Origin: Caldalkalibacillus uzonensis
GTDB lineage: Bacteria; Bacillota; Bacilli; Caldalkalibacillales; Caldalkalibacillaceae
Assembly: GCF_030814135.1 (NCBI RefSeq)
Contig: NZ_JAUSUQ010000007.1
Location: 124,001-188,000, forward strand
DNA length: 64,000 bases
Direction: 5' to 3'
Shown: piece after piece, positions 1 through 10,111 of the stretch
Numbering within the stretch: the stretch's first letter is position 1
How the letters are laid out: each line of letters starts with the position of its first letter
Made by a program: the position numbers and the translations under genes
Notes under the pieces: model-generated
What the model saw: the letters and a program-made list of their open reading frames with translations, nothing else
What the model was told of the DNA's origin: nothing
The model's database searches: none

Positions 1-261
1 AACCGTGACTTAGGTATGTGCTGCGGTGCCGGAGGTGGCATGATGTGGCTGGAAGAAGACCAGGGCAAACGGGTCAACCTGGCCCGCACTGAGCAAGCCT
101 TAGCCGTCAAACCGGATACCATCTCCAGTGCCTGTCCGTACTGTTTGACCATGATGAGTGACGGCACCAAGATGCTGGAAGTGGAAGACAGCATCGCCAC
201 CAAGGATATTGCCGAGATCGTGGTCGAGGCCTTGGATACAGAGCAAGCTATGGTGCATTAA
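1..261 (+). CDS. fadF: FadF-like Fe-S oxidoreductase, C-terminal end (5' truncated by the window)
   Basis: The reading frame is open from base 1, so only the last 86 residues are visible. They contain a CCG-type domain: a CCGAGGG motif at the start and a second cysteine pair in ACPYC, the arrangement that binds an iron-sulfur cluster in heterodisulfide-reductase-like and FadF-type oxidoreductases. In Bacillus the fadF gene lies just before acdA and rpoE and is thought to pass electrons from acyl-CoA dehydrogenases to the respiratory chain. The acyl-CoA genes that follow fit that role. The family is clear; the symbol rests on gene order because most of the protein is outside the window. Confidence 0.8.
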   Translation, partial: NRDLGMCCGAGGGMMWLEEDQGKRVNLARTEQALAVKPDTISSACPYCLTMMSDGTKMLEVEDSIATKDIAEIVVEALDTEQAMVH

Positions 262-340
262 CTAGGAATGACCAACGATTAATGAAAGCTGGATCAATTA
301 AAGCTATAAATACAAGAGGCTAAACACATGTTGCCGTTCA

Positions 341-363
341 CCCGATGCTAAACAGGCATCGGG
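341..363. other. Perfect 8-bp inverted repeat in the fadF-thiolase gap
   Basis: CCCGATGC at 341-348 pairs with GCATCGGG at 356-363 around a 7-nt loop. No run of T follows, so it is not a standard intrinsic terminator. It could be a weak terminator for the upstream gene, a protein-binding palindrome or an mRNA-end hairpin. It lies 20 bp before the proposed TetR operator. Confidence 0.5.
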
Positions 364-382
364 TTACGGTCATCACAGCAAA

Positions 383-400
383 ACTGAATGAGCGTTCAGT
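383..400. promoter_or_regulatory. Palindromic operator for a FadR-type TetR regulator
   Basis: The 18-bp site has perfect outer half-sites, ACTGAA and TTCAGT, with the core reading TGAATGAGCGTTCA. This resembles the Bacillus FadR consensus, TGAATGA followed by a short centre and TCATTCA. It sits immediately before the Shine-Dalgarno of the thiolase gene, where a bound repressor would block transcription. The TetR gene at 5978 in the same cluster is the natural candidate protein. Site and symmetry are seen; the pairing with that regulator is inferred. Confidence 0.6.
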
Positions 401-419
401 CTAAAGGAGGTCCATATCA

Positions 420-1607
420 GTGTTCAGTACTGTGATTGTCAGTGCGTCACGTACACCTATCGGCAAATTTGGAGGCGTTTTCAAAATGGTGCCCGCTGTG
501 GAACTAGGGGCAGTTACCTTAAAGGAAACATTGGCTCGGGCAGCCTGGTCTCCTCAGCAAGTGGACCAGGTGATCATGGGTATGGTGCTCCAAGGGGGAG
601 CAGGACAAATTCCTTCCCGTCAGGCAGCCAGAAAAGCAGGCCTTCCCTGGGAGGTGCAAAGTGAAACTGTCAACAAGGTATGTGCTTCCGGCTTGCGGGC
701 GGTGACGCTGGCTGATCAAATCATCCGTGCTGGTGATGCCGAAGTGATTCTGGCTGGAGGCATGGAAAGCATGAGCCAGGCACCTTACATCCTGCCCAAA
801 GCCCGCTGGGGACAGCGCATGGGTGACCAACCTGTTGTCGACCTCATGATTCATGATGGGCTGACTTGTGCTTTTGATCAGGTGCACATGGCTGTTCATG
901 GCAGTCATGTGGCCGCTGAGTATGCCATTGACCGAGAGGCCCAGGATGAATGGGCTTTGCGCAGCCATCAGCGCGCCGTTGAGGCCACGGAAAAAGGCTG
1001 GTTTAAGGAAGAGATTGTGCCGGTTACGGTGCAAGAGGGTAAGCAGGAGCCGAGAGTGGTGGATATAGATGAAGCACCGCGCAAGGATACCAGTTTGGAG
1101 GCCTTGGCCAAATTGCCGCCTGTGTTCACCTTGGACGGAACCATTACCGCCGGCAATGCTCCCGGTGTGAACGATGGCGCCAGTTCCTTGTTGCTGATGT
1201 CGGAAAGACGCGCAAAACAGGAAGGCAAGCGGCCGTTAGCTACCATACTGGGCCATGCTCAAGTGGCGGATGCAGCGCCGTATATTGCCCGTACTCCGGC
1301 GCTGGCCATCCAGAAACTGTTGGCCAAAACCGGTTACAGTCTGGAGCAGATTGACCTGTTGGAGGTCAATGAAGCCTTTGCTGCCGTGATTTTAACCAGC
1401 GGTAAAATTGTCGGCTGGGATGAGGAAAAAGTGAATGTCCATGGCGGCGCCATTGCCTTGGGGCATCCCATCGGTGCCAGCGGGGCACGGATTTTAACCA
1501 CATTGATTTACGCGCTCCGGCGCCGGGGCGGTGGTTTGGGCATTGCCGCCATCTGCAGCGGGGCAGCCCAAGGAGATGCCATTCTGATCCGAGTGGATGG
1601 GGAATAG
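420..1607 (+). CDS. mmgA: Acetyl-CoA C-acetyltransferase (thiolase), MmgA-like
   Basis: A 395-residue thiolase that would condense two acetyl-CoA or cleave acetoacetyl-CoA, the last step of butyryl-CoA oxidation. The nucleophilic cysteine is in NKVCASG, the catalytic histidine in GHPIGASG, and the second cysteine in the C-terminal ICSGAAQG, a variant of the usual CxGGGxG loop. The GTG start is supported by an AAAGGAGG ribosome site at 403-410. It is followed by a hydroxyacyl-CoA dehydrogenase and an acyl-CoA dehydrogenase, the same order as mmgA-mmgB-mmgC of B. subtilis. A likely TetR operator lies just upstream. A second, more standard thiolase lies at 31858. The exact chain-length preference cannot be read from the sequence. 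Confidence 0.9.
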   Translation: MFSTVIVSASRTPIGKFGGVFKMVPAVELGAVTLKETLARAAWSPQQVDQVIMGMVLQGGAGQIPSRQAARKAGLPWEVQSETVNKVCASGLRAVTLADQIIRAGDAEVILAGGMESMSQAPYILPKARWGQRMGDQPVVDLMIHDGLTCAFDQVHMAVHGSHVAAEYAIDREAQDEWALRSHQRAVEATEKGWFKEEIVPVTVQEGKQEPRVVDIDEAPRKDTSLEALAKLPPVFTLDGTITAGNAPGVNDGASSLLLMSERRAKQEGKRPLATILGHAQVADAAPYIARTPALAIQKLLAKTGYSLEQIDLLEVNEAFAAVILTSGKIVGWDEEKVNVHGGAIALGHPIGASGARILTTLIYALRRRGGGLGIAAICSGAAQGDAILIRVDGE

Positions 1608-1654
1608 TTGCAGGAAATAAACAACCCAGACTGGATGAAGAAGGAGGTCATAAC

Positions 1655-2509
1655 ATGGAGATTAAAAACATGATGGTGATCGGAGCAGGCCAAATGGGCT
1701 CAGGCATTGCTCAGGTGGTGGCTCAGGCAGGAATTAAAGTGTTCTTACAGGATGTGAAAGATGATTTTCTAAACCGTGGTTTGGGGCGTATTCGCTCCAA
1801 CCTTGACCGCCAAGTGCAAAAAGGCAGAATGTCAGAGGAGGAAAAAGAGGTTATCCTGCACCGTATTGAATTAACTACTGATGTGGCCGACGGGAAAGAG
1901 GTGGATATGGTCATTGAGGCTGCAGTGGAAAACATGGAGGTTAAGAAAAATATTTTTACCCGCCTGGATGATATTACGCCAGAACATGCCATCTTGGCCA
2001 CCAACACCTCTTCTTTGCCGATTACGGAGATTGCAGCGGTCACCAAACGGCCGGAAAAAGTGATCGGCATGCACTTTATGAATCCGGTGCCGGTCATGAA
2101 GCTGGTGGAAATTATCCGCGGCTTGGCCACCACCGATGAGGTGTATCAAGTGGTGCATGATCTGGCGCTTAAGCTGGAAAAAACGCCGGTGGAGGTGAAC
2201 GACTTCCCGGGGTTTGTCTCCAACCGGGTCTTGATGCCCATGATTAACGAAGCGATTTATACGGTGTATGAAGGCGTGGCCAGTCCGGAAGATGTGGATC
2301 AAGTGATGAAACTGGGCATGAACCATCCCATGGGACCTCTCCAGCTGGCTGACTTTATCGGCTTGGATACCTGCTTATATATTATGGAAACATTACATGA
2401 AGGCTTTGGCGATGACAAATACCGGCCCTGCCCCTTATTGCGCAAATATGTGAAGGCAGGCTGGCTGGGCAAAAAATCGGGACGCGGTTTTTACCGCTAT
2501 GATCAATAG
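1655..2509 (+). CDS. mmgB: 3-hydroxybutyryl-CoA dehydrogenase
   Basis: A 284-residue NAD(P)-dependent dehydrogenase that interconverts 3-hydroxybutyryl-CoA and acetoacetyl-CoA. The N-terminal Rossmann fold shows GAGQMGSGIA near residue 10. The NTSSLP segment and the GMHFMNP motif around residue 140, with its catalytic histidine, are typical, and the helical C-terminal dimerisation domain is complete. A GGAGG ribosome site precedes the ATG. It lies 47 bp after the thiolase and before an acyl-CoA dehydrogenase, so the three are probably one operon. Length matches the short monofunctional Hbd/MmgB family rather than the large fused FadB/FadJ type. Confidence 0.93.
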   Translation: MEIKNMMVIGAGQMGSGIAQVVAQAGIKVFLQDVKDDFLNRGLGRIRSNLDRQVQKGRMSEEEKEVILHRIELTTDVADGKEVDMVIEAAVENMEVKKNIFTRLDDITPEHAILATNTSSLPITEIAAVTKRPEKVIGMHFMNPVPVMKLVEIIRGLATTDEVYQVVHDLALKLEKTPVEVNDFPGFVSNRVLMPMINEAIYTVYEGVASPEDVDQVMKLGMNHPMGPLQLADFIGLDTCLYIMETLHEGFGDDKYRPCPLLRKYVKAGWLGKKSGRGFYRYDQ

Positions 2510-2602
2510 GGACCGCCCCTTGTTAGCGGACCTTAACTTCTAGAAAAGAAAACACATGAATGGAGAGAACCGCTGGACAAACCAAAACAGGGGGAGACAG
2601 CC

Positions 2603-3742
2603 ATGAATTTGCGTTTTACCGAAGAGCAAGACATGATGCGGCAGATGGTGCGTGAATTTGCCCAGAACGAGATTGCACCGGTTGTGGAGCACATGGACCG
2701 TACTGATGAATTTCCGCGGCAAATCCTGAACAAAATGGGTCAATTGGGCCTGATGGGCATTCCCATTCCGGAAGATTGGGGCGGCAGTGGCGCTGATTTT
2801 ATCTCTTACATTATTGCCATTCATGAATTGTCCAAGGTATCGGCTACAGTCGGGGTGATTTTGTCCGTGCACACCTCGGTGGGCACCAATCCGATCCTTT
2901 ATTTTGGAAATGAAGAGCAAAAGCAACACTATATTCCCAAGCTGGCCTCGGGCCAGTATTTGGGCGCTTTTGCCCTGACAGAACCCCAGGCCGGGTCTGA
3001 TGCGGGCAGCATTCGCACCAGAGCGGTCAAGGAAGGAGACTATTATGTGCTGGATGGCAACAAGATGTTTATTACCAACGCCAAAGAAGCGGATATCTAT
3101 ATCACCTTTGCCGTCACTGACCCAGACAAAGGTAAAAAAGGGATTACTGCGTTCATTGTGGAGAAAGACACACCAGGGCTCGTCATCGGTAAAAAGGAGA
3201 AAAAGATGGGCTTAAACGGGTCTGATACGTCCGAGGTGATCTTTGAAGGCGCTAAGGTTCCGGTGCGTAACAGACTGGGTGAAGAAGGCATGGGCTTTAC
3301 CATTGCCATGGCCAATCTTGACGTGGGACGCATCGGGATTGCCGCCCAAAGTTTGGGCATTGCTGAAGCAGCACTGGAGCTGGCCCGTGAGTACGCTGCT
3401 AGCCGGAAGCAGTTTGGCCAACCGATCGGCCAGCAGCAAGGAATTGCCTTTAAACTGGCCGATATGGCCACCCAGGTGGAGGCGGCTAAACTGTTCACTT
3501 ACCGTGCCGCCCACCTTCATCAAAATGGAGAGCGCTGCGGACGGGAGTCCTCCATGGCCAAAATGTTTGCTTCTGACACGGCCATGAAAGTGACCACCGA
3601 AGCACTCCAGATCTTTGGCGGTTATGGCTATACCAAGGAGTATCCGCTGGAACGCCTGTTTCGCGATGCCAAAGTGACCCAAATTTATGAGGGGACCAAT
3701 CAAATCCTGCGCCTGGTGATAGCCAAGCATCTGCTAAGCTGA
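2603..3742 (+). CDS. mmgC: Acyl-CoA dehydrogenase, short-chain/butyryl type
   Basis: A 379-residue FAD-dependent acyl-CoA dehydrogenase making the 2,3-enoyl-CoA. The FAD/substrate signature FALTEPQAGSDAG lies near residue 125. The catalytic base is the glutamate of YEGTNQI near the C-terminus, the position used by short- and medium-chain enzymes; [11 protein letters not shown] precedes it. The ATG has a GGGGGAG ribosome site. Third gene of the thiolase-Hbd-Acd group. It is clearly a paralogue of the next gene at 3843, but the pair differ enough that they probably have different acyl-CoA preferences, for example straight versus branched short chains. Electrons would go to electron-transfer flavoprotein, which is not encoded here. 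Confidence 0.92.
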   Translation: MNLRFTEEQDMMRQMVREFAQNEIAPVVEHMDRTDEFPRQILNKMGQLGLMGIPIPEDWGGSGADFISYIIAIHELSKVSATVGVILSVHTSVGTNPILYFGNEEQKQHYIPKLASGQYLGAFALTEPQAGSDAGSIRTRAVKEGDYYVLDGNKMFITNAKEADIYITFAVTDPDKGKKGITAFIVEKDTPGLVIGKKEKKMGLNGSDTSEVIFEGAKVPVRNRLGEEGMGFTIAMANLDVGRIGIAAQSLGIAEAALELAREYAASRKQFGQPIGQQQGIAFKLADMATQVEAAKLFTYRAAHLHQNGERCGRESSMAKMFASDTAMKVTTEALQIFGGYGYTKEYPLERLFRDAKVTQIYEGTNQILRLVIAKHLLS

Positions 3743-3842
3743 CTGGCGCCATATGACATGCGCCATGGATGTTGATAAAACGCATTGGGCATAGTGTCAT
3801 AGATTACGGCCTGTGACAGGGCAGGGAAAGAGGAGGAGAACC

Positions 3843-4985
3843 ATGAATTTTAAATTGTCGGAAGAGCATGAGATGATACGCAAAATGGTGCGTGACTTTG
3901 CCGAAAATGAAGTGGCGCCCACAGCGGCGGAGCGGGATGAAGAAGAGCGCTTCGACCGGGAGATTTTTGACAAAATGGCCGAGCTGGGCTTAACCGGCAT
4001 CCCCTGGGACGAAAAATACGGCGGGATCGGCTCCGATTATCTCAGTTATGTGATTGCTGTTGAAGAATTGTCCCGGGTGTGTGCCTCAACAGGGGTGACC
4101 TTGTCTGCCCACGTCTCCCTGGCCAGCTGGCCCATCTATAAATTTGGCACGGAAGAGCAGAAACAGCGGTTTTTAAAGCCGCTGGCAAAGGGCACCAAAA
4201 TGGGTGCTTACGGCCTGACCGAGCCAGGTTCCGGCTCTGATGCGGCTGCCATGAAAAGCACTGCCAAGCGGGAAGGGGATTATTATATCCTTAACGGGAG
4301 CAAAATTTTTATCACCAACGGTGGCGAGGCAGAAATTTATGTGATCTTCGCTTTAACTGATCCGGAAAAGAAACACAAAGGGGTAACCGCTTTTATCCTG
4401 GAAAAGGGCATGGAAGGCTTCCGTTTTGGCAAGAAGGAGAGCAAGCTGGGCATTCGTTCATCCCCTACGCTGGAAATCATTTTTGACAATGTGAAAGTCC
4501 CTGTGGAGAACCGCCTCGGTGAAGAAGGAGAAGGCTTCAAAATTGCCATGATGACCCTTGACGGGGGGCGCAACGGCATCGCTGCCCAGGCGGTGGGCAT
4601 TGCCCAGGGTGCCCTTGATCATGCCATCGCCTATGCCAAAGAACGCAAACAGTTTGGCAAGCCCATTGGCCAGCAGCAAGGGATTCAGTTTATGCTCGCT
4701 GATATGGTCACTAAAGTGGAAGCTGCCCGACTGCTCACCTACCAGGCGGCCTGGGCGGAGAGTGAGGGACTGCCCTACGGTTTGAAATCAGCCATGTCCA
4801 AACTGTACGCCGGGGATATTGCCATGGAAGTCACCACTGATGCGGTGCAAGTGTTCGGCGGCTATGGCTACACCAAAGAATACCCGGTAGAGCGGTTTAT
4901 GCGCGACGCCAAGATCACTCAAATCTATGAAGGCACGAATGAAATTCAACGCCTGGTGATATCCAGGTATCTGCTCAAAGATTAA
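3843..4985 (+). CDS. acdA: Acyl-CoA dehydrogenase AcdA
   Basis: A 380-residue acyl-CoA dehydrogenase. [13 protein letters not shown] binds FAD/substrate and the catalytic glutamate is in YEGTNEIQR near the end. I chose the ATG at 3843 because it follows GAGGAG and lines up with the paralogue at 2603; an upstream in-frame start at 3813 would add ten basic residues with no ribosome site. In B. subtilis acdA sits between fadF and rpoE; here it keeps that neighbourhood, but genes have been added on both sides. It is followed after 20 bp by meaB, suggesting one transcript. Confidence 0.92.
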   Translation: MNFKLSEEHEMIRKMVRDFAENEVAPTAAERDEEERFDREIFDKMAELGLTGIPWDEKYGGIGSDYLSYVIAVEELSRVCASTGVTLSAHVSLASWPIYKFGTEEQKQRFLKPLAKGTKMGAYGLTEPGSGSDAAAMKSTAKREGDYYILNGSKIFITNGGEAEIYVIFALTDPEKKHKGVTAFILEKGMEGFRFGKKESKLGIRSSPTLEIIFDNVKVPVENRLGEEGEGFKIAMMTLDGGRNGIAAQAVGIAQGALDHAIAYAKERKQFGKPIGQQQGIQFMLADMVTKVEAARLLTYQAAWAESEGLPYGLKSAMSKLYAGDIAMEVTTDAVQVFGGYGYTKEYPVERFMRDAKITQIYEGTNEIQRLVISRYLLKD

Positions 4986-5005
4986 GTTGGAAATGTGGTG
5001 ATTGG

Positions 5006-5950
5006 ATGATGCATCCCTTAGCACAACGGATCCTGCAAAAAGATGTACGGGCCTTGGCTCGAGCCATTTCCTATGTGGAAAATGGACACCCCGACCGCTT
5101 GGAACTGTTGAAAGATGTGCATGGCTATCAGAACAAGAGTTACATTATCGGTCTGACCGGCCCCCCTGGTGCAGGCAAAAGCTCCCTTACCAGCGAGCTG
5201 GTCACCCTCTTGCGCCGGGAGAAATTAACGGTGGGCGTTGTGGCGGTGGATCCCACCAGTCCTTTTACTGGCGGTGCCATTTTAGGTGACAGAGTGCGCA
5301 TGTCCCCCCACTATACTGATCCTGAGGTTTATATTCGCAGCATGGGCACCCGGGGCAGTCTGGGGGGACTGGCCCGGGCCACCAAAGAAGCGGTCCATCT
5401 GATTGCCGCATACGGCAAAGATGTCATCATCATAGAAACGGTTGGCGTGGGGCAATCGGAACTGGACATTATGCATGTGGCTGACACGGTGGCATTAGTG
5501 CTTAATCCTGGTGCAGGTGATGTGGTGCAAGCCTTTAAGGCGGGAATTATGGAAATTGCCGACCTGTACGTGATTAATAAAGCAGATTTGCCAGGAGCGG
5601 AGAAAATGAAAGCGGAAATAGAGCATATGCTGGACTTGGTCAAACATGATGCACCCTGGCGACCGCCCATTGTCAAAACGATCAGCACCAAACAAGAAGG
5701 CATTGAAGGGTTGTGGGATATGCTGGTAGCGCATCGCCGTTATTTAGAGCACTCAGGGGAAGGAGAACGGCGTAAGTCCTTACGGGCTGTGCAGGAGATG
5801 CTGGGCGTTTTGGAACAGCAGTGGCTGGCGTTTATCAAAGCAAAACAGCAGGCGCCCGAGTTCCTGCGGACTAAAGCAGAGATTGCCCAAGAACAAAAGG
5901 ATCCCTATACAGCAGCGGAAGAGCTGTTTAGCACCTGGATAAAATCCTGA
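5006..5950 (+). CDS. meaB: MeaB/ArgK-family GTPase, chaperone of a B12-dependent acyl-CoA mutase
   Basis: A 314-residue G3E-family GTPase. The Walker A motif GPPGAGKS is at residues 52-59, a DPTSPFTGGAILGDR segment follows, ETVGVGQSE forms the switch region, and NKAD gives guanine specificity. Such proteins guard B12-dependent mutases, gating cofactor loading and ejecting damaged cobalamin. Two ATG codons in tandem (5006, 5009) could both serve as start; the ribosome site is weak (GGTG). The oddity is that the mutase encoded 680 bp downstream already contains its own fused GTPase domain, so this stand-alone protein either serves another mutase elsewhere or is redundant. Confidence 0.92.
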   Translation: MMHPLAQRILQKDVRALARAISYVENGHPDRLELLKDVHGYQNKSYIIGLTGPPGAGKSSLTSELVTLLRREKLTVGVVAVDPTSPFTGGAILGDRVRMSPHYTDPEVYIRSMGTRGSLGGLARATKEAVHLIAAYGKDVIIIETVGVGQSELDIMHVADTVALVLNPGAGDVVQAFKAGIMEIADLYVINKADLPGAEKMKAEIEHMLDLVKHDAPWRPPIVKTISTKQEGIEGLWDMLVAHRRYLEHSGEGERRKSLRAVQEMLGVLEQQWLAFIKAKQQAPEFLRTKAEIAQEQKDPYTAAEELFSTWIKS

Positions 5951-5977
5951 ATATTTTTATAAGGTGGTGAGCTAAGT

Positions 5978-6601
5978 GTGACCGATCCCAAAAAGAAAAT
6001 CCCCTCTCTGGTAAAAGACCAGCGACTGATTCAGAAACGGCGGGAACAGATGATTGAAGCGGCTGTGTCTCTGTTTATTGAAAAAGGGTTCCATAAAACA
6101 ACGACACGGGAAATTGCGGCTAAAGCAGGCTTTAGTATCGGCACGCTGTACGAGTATATCCAGTCCAAGGAAGACGTGCTCTATCTGGTCTGTGATGCCA
6201 TTCATCAGGAGTTGGAAGAGCGTCTGATGCCTGTCCTGAAAGAGGAGACCAGCGGACGCGAGTCACTGGTGCTGGCCATCAGGCGTCTGTTTGAGATTAT
6301 GGACCATATGCAAGATCAGATTTTGATTATTTACCAAGAGGCCAAATCGTTGCCCGCTGACACTTTGAAATATGTGCTGAACAGAGAGGAACAGATTACG
6401 GCTATTTTTGAACAAGTGCTCAAGAAAGGTATCGAGGACGGCAGCATTGACATGAATCCTAAAGAGGCCAAACTGATGGCCCATAACATCATGGTGTTGG
6501 GTGAGATGTGGGTGTTCAGGCGCTGGGCGTTGGCCAAAAGATTCACCCTGGAAGAGTATATTGAGAAGCAAATCTCTCTCATTCTGAGTCAAATCTCTTA
6601 A
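5978..6601 (+). CDS. TetR-family transcriptional regulator, FadR-like
   Basis: A 207-residue TetR-type repressor. The N-terminal helix-turn-helix (about residues 18-65) reads from [13 protein letters not shown] through [20 protein letters not shown]; the C-terminal part is a helical ligand-binding domain of the type that senses acyl-CoA in FadR of Bacillus. The GTG start follows an AAGGTGGTGA ribosome site; TetR lies 27 bp after meaB and 32 bp before icmF, inside the operon it probably controls. The 18-bp palindrome at 383-400 is the best candidate operator in the window. Ligand identity, perhaps an isobutyryl-, butyryl- or longer acyl-CoA, is inference. Confidence 0.88.
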   Translation: MTDPKKKIPSLVKDQRLIQKRREQMIEAAVSLFIEKGFHKTTTREIAAKAGFSIGTLYEYIQSKEDVLYLVCDAIHQELEERLMPVLKEETSGRESLVLAIRRLFEIMDHMQDQILIIYQEAKSLPADTLKYVLNREEQITAIFEQVLKKGIEDGSIDMNPKEAKLMAHNIMVLGEMWVFRRWALAKRFTLEEYIEKQISLILSQIS

Positions 6602-6633
6602 GGGATCAATCTCTGACAAGGAGGAAGAGCAGC

Positions 6634-9600
6634 ATGAGCGGGCAGAAAATGTATCAAGCGAAGCACAAGGTTCGCTTTGTAACGGCTTCCAGTCTGTTTG
6701 ACGGGCATGATGCGGCCATTAATGTAATGCGGCGTATTTTACAGGCTTCAGGAGCGGAAGTGATCCACCTGGGGCATAATCGTTCCGTCGATGAAGTGGT
6801 CCATGCCGCCATCCAGGAAGATGTGCAAGGTATCTGTATCAGTTCCTATCAAGGCGGCCACATGGAGTATTTTAAGTACATGTATGACCTCCTCCATGAG
6901 AGAGGGGCAGGACATATTAAAATTTTTGGCGGCGGTGGCGGCGTGATCACTCCGCCCGAGATCAAGGAGTTGCACGAGTACGGCATTACGCGGATCTTTT
7001 CCCCTGAGGACGGCCGAGAACTGGGCTTGCAAGGGATGATTAACCAGGTGATCGAAGCAGCTGATTTCTCACCGTTGGATGTGCACGACCTCCCTCTGGA
7101 AGATCGGATGGTTGAGCAGCTTAGTGTGGCGGACACTCAGCTGATCGCCCGCTTGATTACTCTTGCCGAAAAAACTTACGATACGATGCGCATGCGGGAG
7201 AGAGTGACCATTGCCTCAGGAGGAGTGCAGCCTGAACTCGTTGACGACAAGACCCGTCAGCTGTTCAGCGCTGTCAAAGCCAAAGCCCGGGCCAACACGC
7301 ACGCACCGGTATTAGGGATTACCGGGACAGGGGGAGCGGGAAAAAGCTCATTAACTGATGAACTGGTCCGCCGCTTCTTAAACGAGTATGAGGACAAAAC
7401 TGTAGCCATTATTTCCGTGGATCCATCCAAGCAAAAGACGGGCGGTGCTCTGTTGGGTGACCGCATCCGCATGAATGCGATCTATGACCCGCGGGTCTAT
7501 ATGCGCAGTCTGGCCACTCGCTCCTCCCGCACAGAATTAAGTGAAGCTGTGTATGAAGCCATTGAAGTGGTTAAAGCAGCAGGGTTTGATCTGATTATCG
7601 TGGAGACCAGCGGCATCGGCCAGGGTGATGCGGAAATCACCACAGTGTGTGACCTGTCTATGTACGTGATGACGAGTGAATTTGGCGCTCCCAGCCAGCT
7701 GGAGAAAATTGAAATGCTTGATTTTGCCGACCTGATTGTCATCAATAAATTTGACCGCAAAGGTTCGGAGGATGCTTTGCGTGAAGTGCGCAAACAGGTG
7801 AAGCGCAATCAGCAGCTGTTTGACATTCCGGATGAACAACTGCCGGTCTATGGCACCATCGCCAGCCAGTTCCAGGACCCGGGTACTAACCGTTTGTTTG
7901 CGGCTCTGATACACAAAATCAATGAGAAAATGGGATTGGATTGGCCGGTTACCATTGCCACCGAAGGAGATTTGGTCAACAAAAATCAGATTATTCCCCC
8001 GGAAAGGACGCATTATCTGGCGGAAATCGTGCAGACAGTCAGAGGTTACCGTAAATTTGTGGAGGAGCAAGCACAGCTGGCCCGCAAATGGTATCAATTG
8101 GAGGGAGCCCAGCAAGCGCTGCAGGAGTTGTTGAAGAGAGGGGAGAGTGACATTGTCGATGCCTTAGACCAGGAGGAAGTGGCGCTTGGGGAGGGGCTGT
8201 CAGCATCTGGAGAACAAGAAAAACCAGAGTCAGAAGCCCAGCAACAAAACACTGAATCGGCACAGAGCGCTGCCGCACTCGCCCAGCTGGAGCAGCTAAA
8301 AGAGCACTACAAAAATAAGCTGCATCCTGAAGTGAGAGAAAAGCTGGAAAAGTGGCCGGAGCTGAAAGCAACGTATCAACAGGATCGGCATGTGGTTAAA
8401 GTGCGTGACAAGGAGATCGTCACCGAATTGTATACCACTTCTCTATCTGGCACTAAAATTCCCAAGGTGTGCTTGCCCCGCTATGAGGACTGGGGAGACA
8501 TTGTCACCTGGCTCTTGAAGGAAAATGTGCCGGGCGCATTCCCCTTTACGGCCGGGGTGTTTCCCTTCAAACGGAAAGGGGAAGATCCGACACGCATGTT
8601 TGCCGGGGAGGGAACTCCGGAGCGGACCAACCGCCGCTTCCACTACCTGTCCAAAGACAGTGAAGCCAAGCGTTTGTCCACTGCCTTTGACAGCGTCACC
8701 TTATATGGCCAGGATCCCGACGAGCGGCCGGACATCTACGGCAAGGTGGGCGAAAGCGGCGTCAGTGTGTGCACACTTGATGACATGAAAAAGCTGTATG
8801 CCGGCTTTGACCTGTGCGCCCCTAACACCAGTGTCTCCATGACCATTAACGGGCCTGCCCCGATTATTCTGGCCATGTTCCTCAATACGGCTATCGACCA
8901 GCAAATTGACAAATTTAAAGAAAGGGAAGGGCGCGAACCGGCAGCAGAGGAACGGGAACAAATCAAAGCATATACATTGCAAACGGTGCGCGGCACAGTG
9001 CAAGCTGACATTTTAAAAGAAGACCAGGGACAAAACACGTGTATTTTCTCCACCGATTTTGCTTTGCGCATGATGGGTGACATACAGGAGTACTTCATAG
9101 AAAACAAAGTGCGTAATTATTATTCGGTCAGCATTTCCGGCTACCATATCGCTGAAGCAGGAGCCAATCCCATCACCCAGCTGGCCTTTACCCTGGCCAA
9201 CGGTTTCACCTATGTGGAATACTACCTCAGCCGGGGCATGCACATTGATGATTTTGCACCCAATCTGTCCTTCTTTTTCAGCAATGGTCTTGATCCTGAA
9301 TACACGGTGATTGGCCGGGTGGCCCGCCGCATCTGGTCCGTGGTCATGAAACACAAGTATGGCGCCAATGAACGCAGCCAGAAATTGAAGTACCACATCC
9401 AGACGTCAGGACGGTCCTTGCATGCTATGGAGATTGACTTTAACGATATCCGCACCACCTTGCAAGCGCTAATGGCTATCTATGACAACTGCAACTCTTT
9501 GCATACCAATGCCTATGATGAAGCGATCACCACGCCGACGGAGGAATCGGTGCGCCGGGCGATGGCCATTCAGCTGATTATCAATAAGGAATTGGGCTTG

Positions 9601-10092
9601 GCCAAAAATGAGAATCCGCTGCAGGGCAGCTTTATTATCGAGGAATTGACCGACCTGGTGGAAGAAGCGGTGTTGATGGAACTGAAGCGCATCAACGACC
9701 GGAGCGGTGTGCTGGGGGCCATGGAAACCCAATACCAGCGCAGTAAGATCCAGGAGGAATCCCTCTATTATGAGACCAAGAAGCATTCCGGAGAGCTGCC
9801 TGTCATCGGGGTCAACACCTTCCTCAATCCCAACAAACAAGCAGAAGAGGAATTTAACTTGGAACTGGCCCGGGCTACCGAGGAAGAGAAAGAGCAGCAA
9901 ATCGCCAACTTACGTGCCTTCCAGGACAAACACAAGAACGAAGCTTCCCAAGCTCTGGAGCGGCTTCAGCACACCGCCCGTTCCGGAGGCAATATCTTTG
10001 CCGAGCTGATGAACACCGTCCGGGTGGCCAGCTTGGGGCAAATTACACAAGCTTTATATGAAGTGGGTGGACAATACCGTCGCAACATGTAA
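6634..10092 (+). CDS. icmF: Fused isobutyryl-CoA mutase (IcmF) with internal GTPase domain
   Basis: A 1152-residue adenosylcobalamin enzyme in three parts. The N-terminal B12-binding domain has the DGHDAA motif with cobalt-ligand His25. A MeaB-type GTPase follows, with Walker A GTGGAGKS at 231-238. The C-terminal TIM-barrel mutase runs from about residue 560. Two active-site positions decide substrate: methylmalonyl-CoA mutase has Tyr and Arg (Y89/R207 in the Propionibacterium enzyme), isobutyryl-CoA mutases have Phe and Gln. By alignment from memory these correspond to Phe656 (RMFAGEG) and Gln800 (GQNTCIF) here, so interconversion of isobutyryl- and n-butyryl-CoA is predicted. The linker between GTPase and mutase (about residues 505-565) is long and rich in Glu, Gln and Ala, making the protein longer than the roughly 1,090 residues usual. 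Neighbours supply butyryl-CoA oxidation. Confidence 0.93.
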   Translation: MSGQKMYQAKHKVRFVTASSLFDGHDAAINVMRRILQASGAEVIHLGHNRSVDEVVHAAIQEDVQGICISSYQGGHMEYFKYMYDLLHERGAGHIKIFGGGGGVITPPEIKELHEYGITRIFSPEDGRELGLQGMINQVIEAADFSPLDVHDLPLEDRMVEQLSVADTQLIARLITLAEKTYDTMRMRERVTIASGGVQPELVDDKTRQLFSAVKAKARANTHAPVLGITGTGGAGKSSLTDELVRRFLNEYEDKTVAIISVDPSKQKTGGALLGDRIRMNAIYDPRVYMRSLATRSSRTELSEAVYEAIEVVKAAGFDLIIVETSGIGQGDAEITTVCDLSMYVMTSEFGAPSQLEKIEMLDFADLIVINKFDRKGSEDALREVRKQVKRNQQLFDIPDEQLPVYGTIASQFQDPGTNRLFAALIHKINEKMGLDWPVTIATEGDLVNKNQIIPPERTHYLAEIVQTVRGYRKFVEEQAQLARKWYQLEGAQQALQELLKRGESDIVDALDQEEVALGEGLSASGEQEKPESEAQQQNTESAQSAAALAQLEQLKEHYKNKLHPEVREKLEKWPELKATYQQDRHVVKVRDKEIVTELYTTSLSGTKIPKVCLPRYEDWGDIVTWLLKENVPGAFPFTAGVFPFKRKGEDPTRMFAGEGTPERTNRRFHYLSKDSEAKRLSTAFDSVTLYGQDPDERPDIYGKVGESGVSVCTLDDMKKLYAGFDLCAPNTSVSMTINGPAPIILAMFLNTAIDQQIDKFKEREGREPAAEEREQIKAYTLQTVRGTVQADILKEDQGQNTCIFSTDFALRMMGDIQEYFIENKVRNYYSVSISGYHIAEAGANPITQLAFTLANGFTYVEYYLSRGMHIDDFAPNLSFFFSNGLDPEYTVIGRVARRIWSVVMKHKYGANERSQKLKYHIQTSGRSLHAMEIDFNDIRTTLQALMAIYDNCNSLHTNAYDEAITTPTEESVRRAMAIQLIINKELGLAKNENPLQGSFIIEELTDLVEEAVLMELKRINDRSGVLGAMETQYQRSKIQEESLYYETKKHSGELPVIGVNTFLNPNKQAEEEFNLELARATEEEKEQQIANLRAFQDKHKNEASQALERLQHTARSGGNIFAELMNTVRVASLGQITQALYEVGGQYRRNM

Positions 10093-10111
10093 GTTTATCT
10101 TAAAAAAGGGT

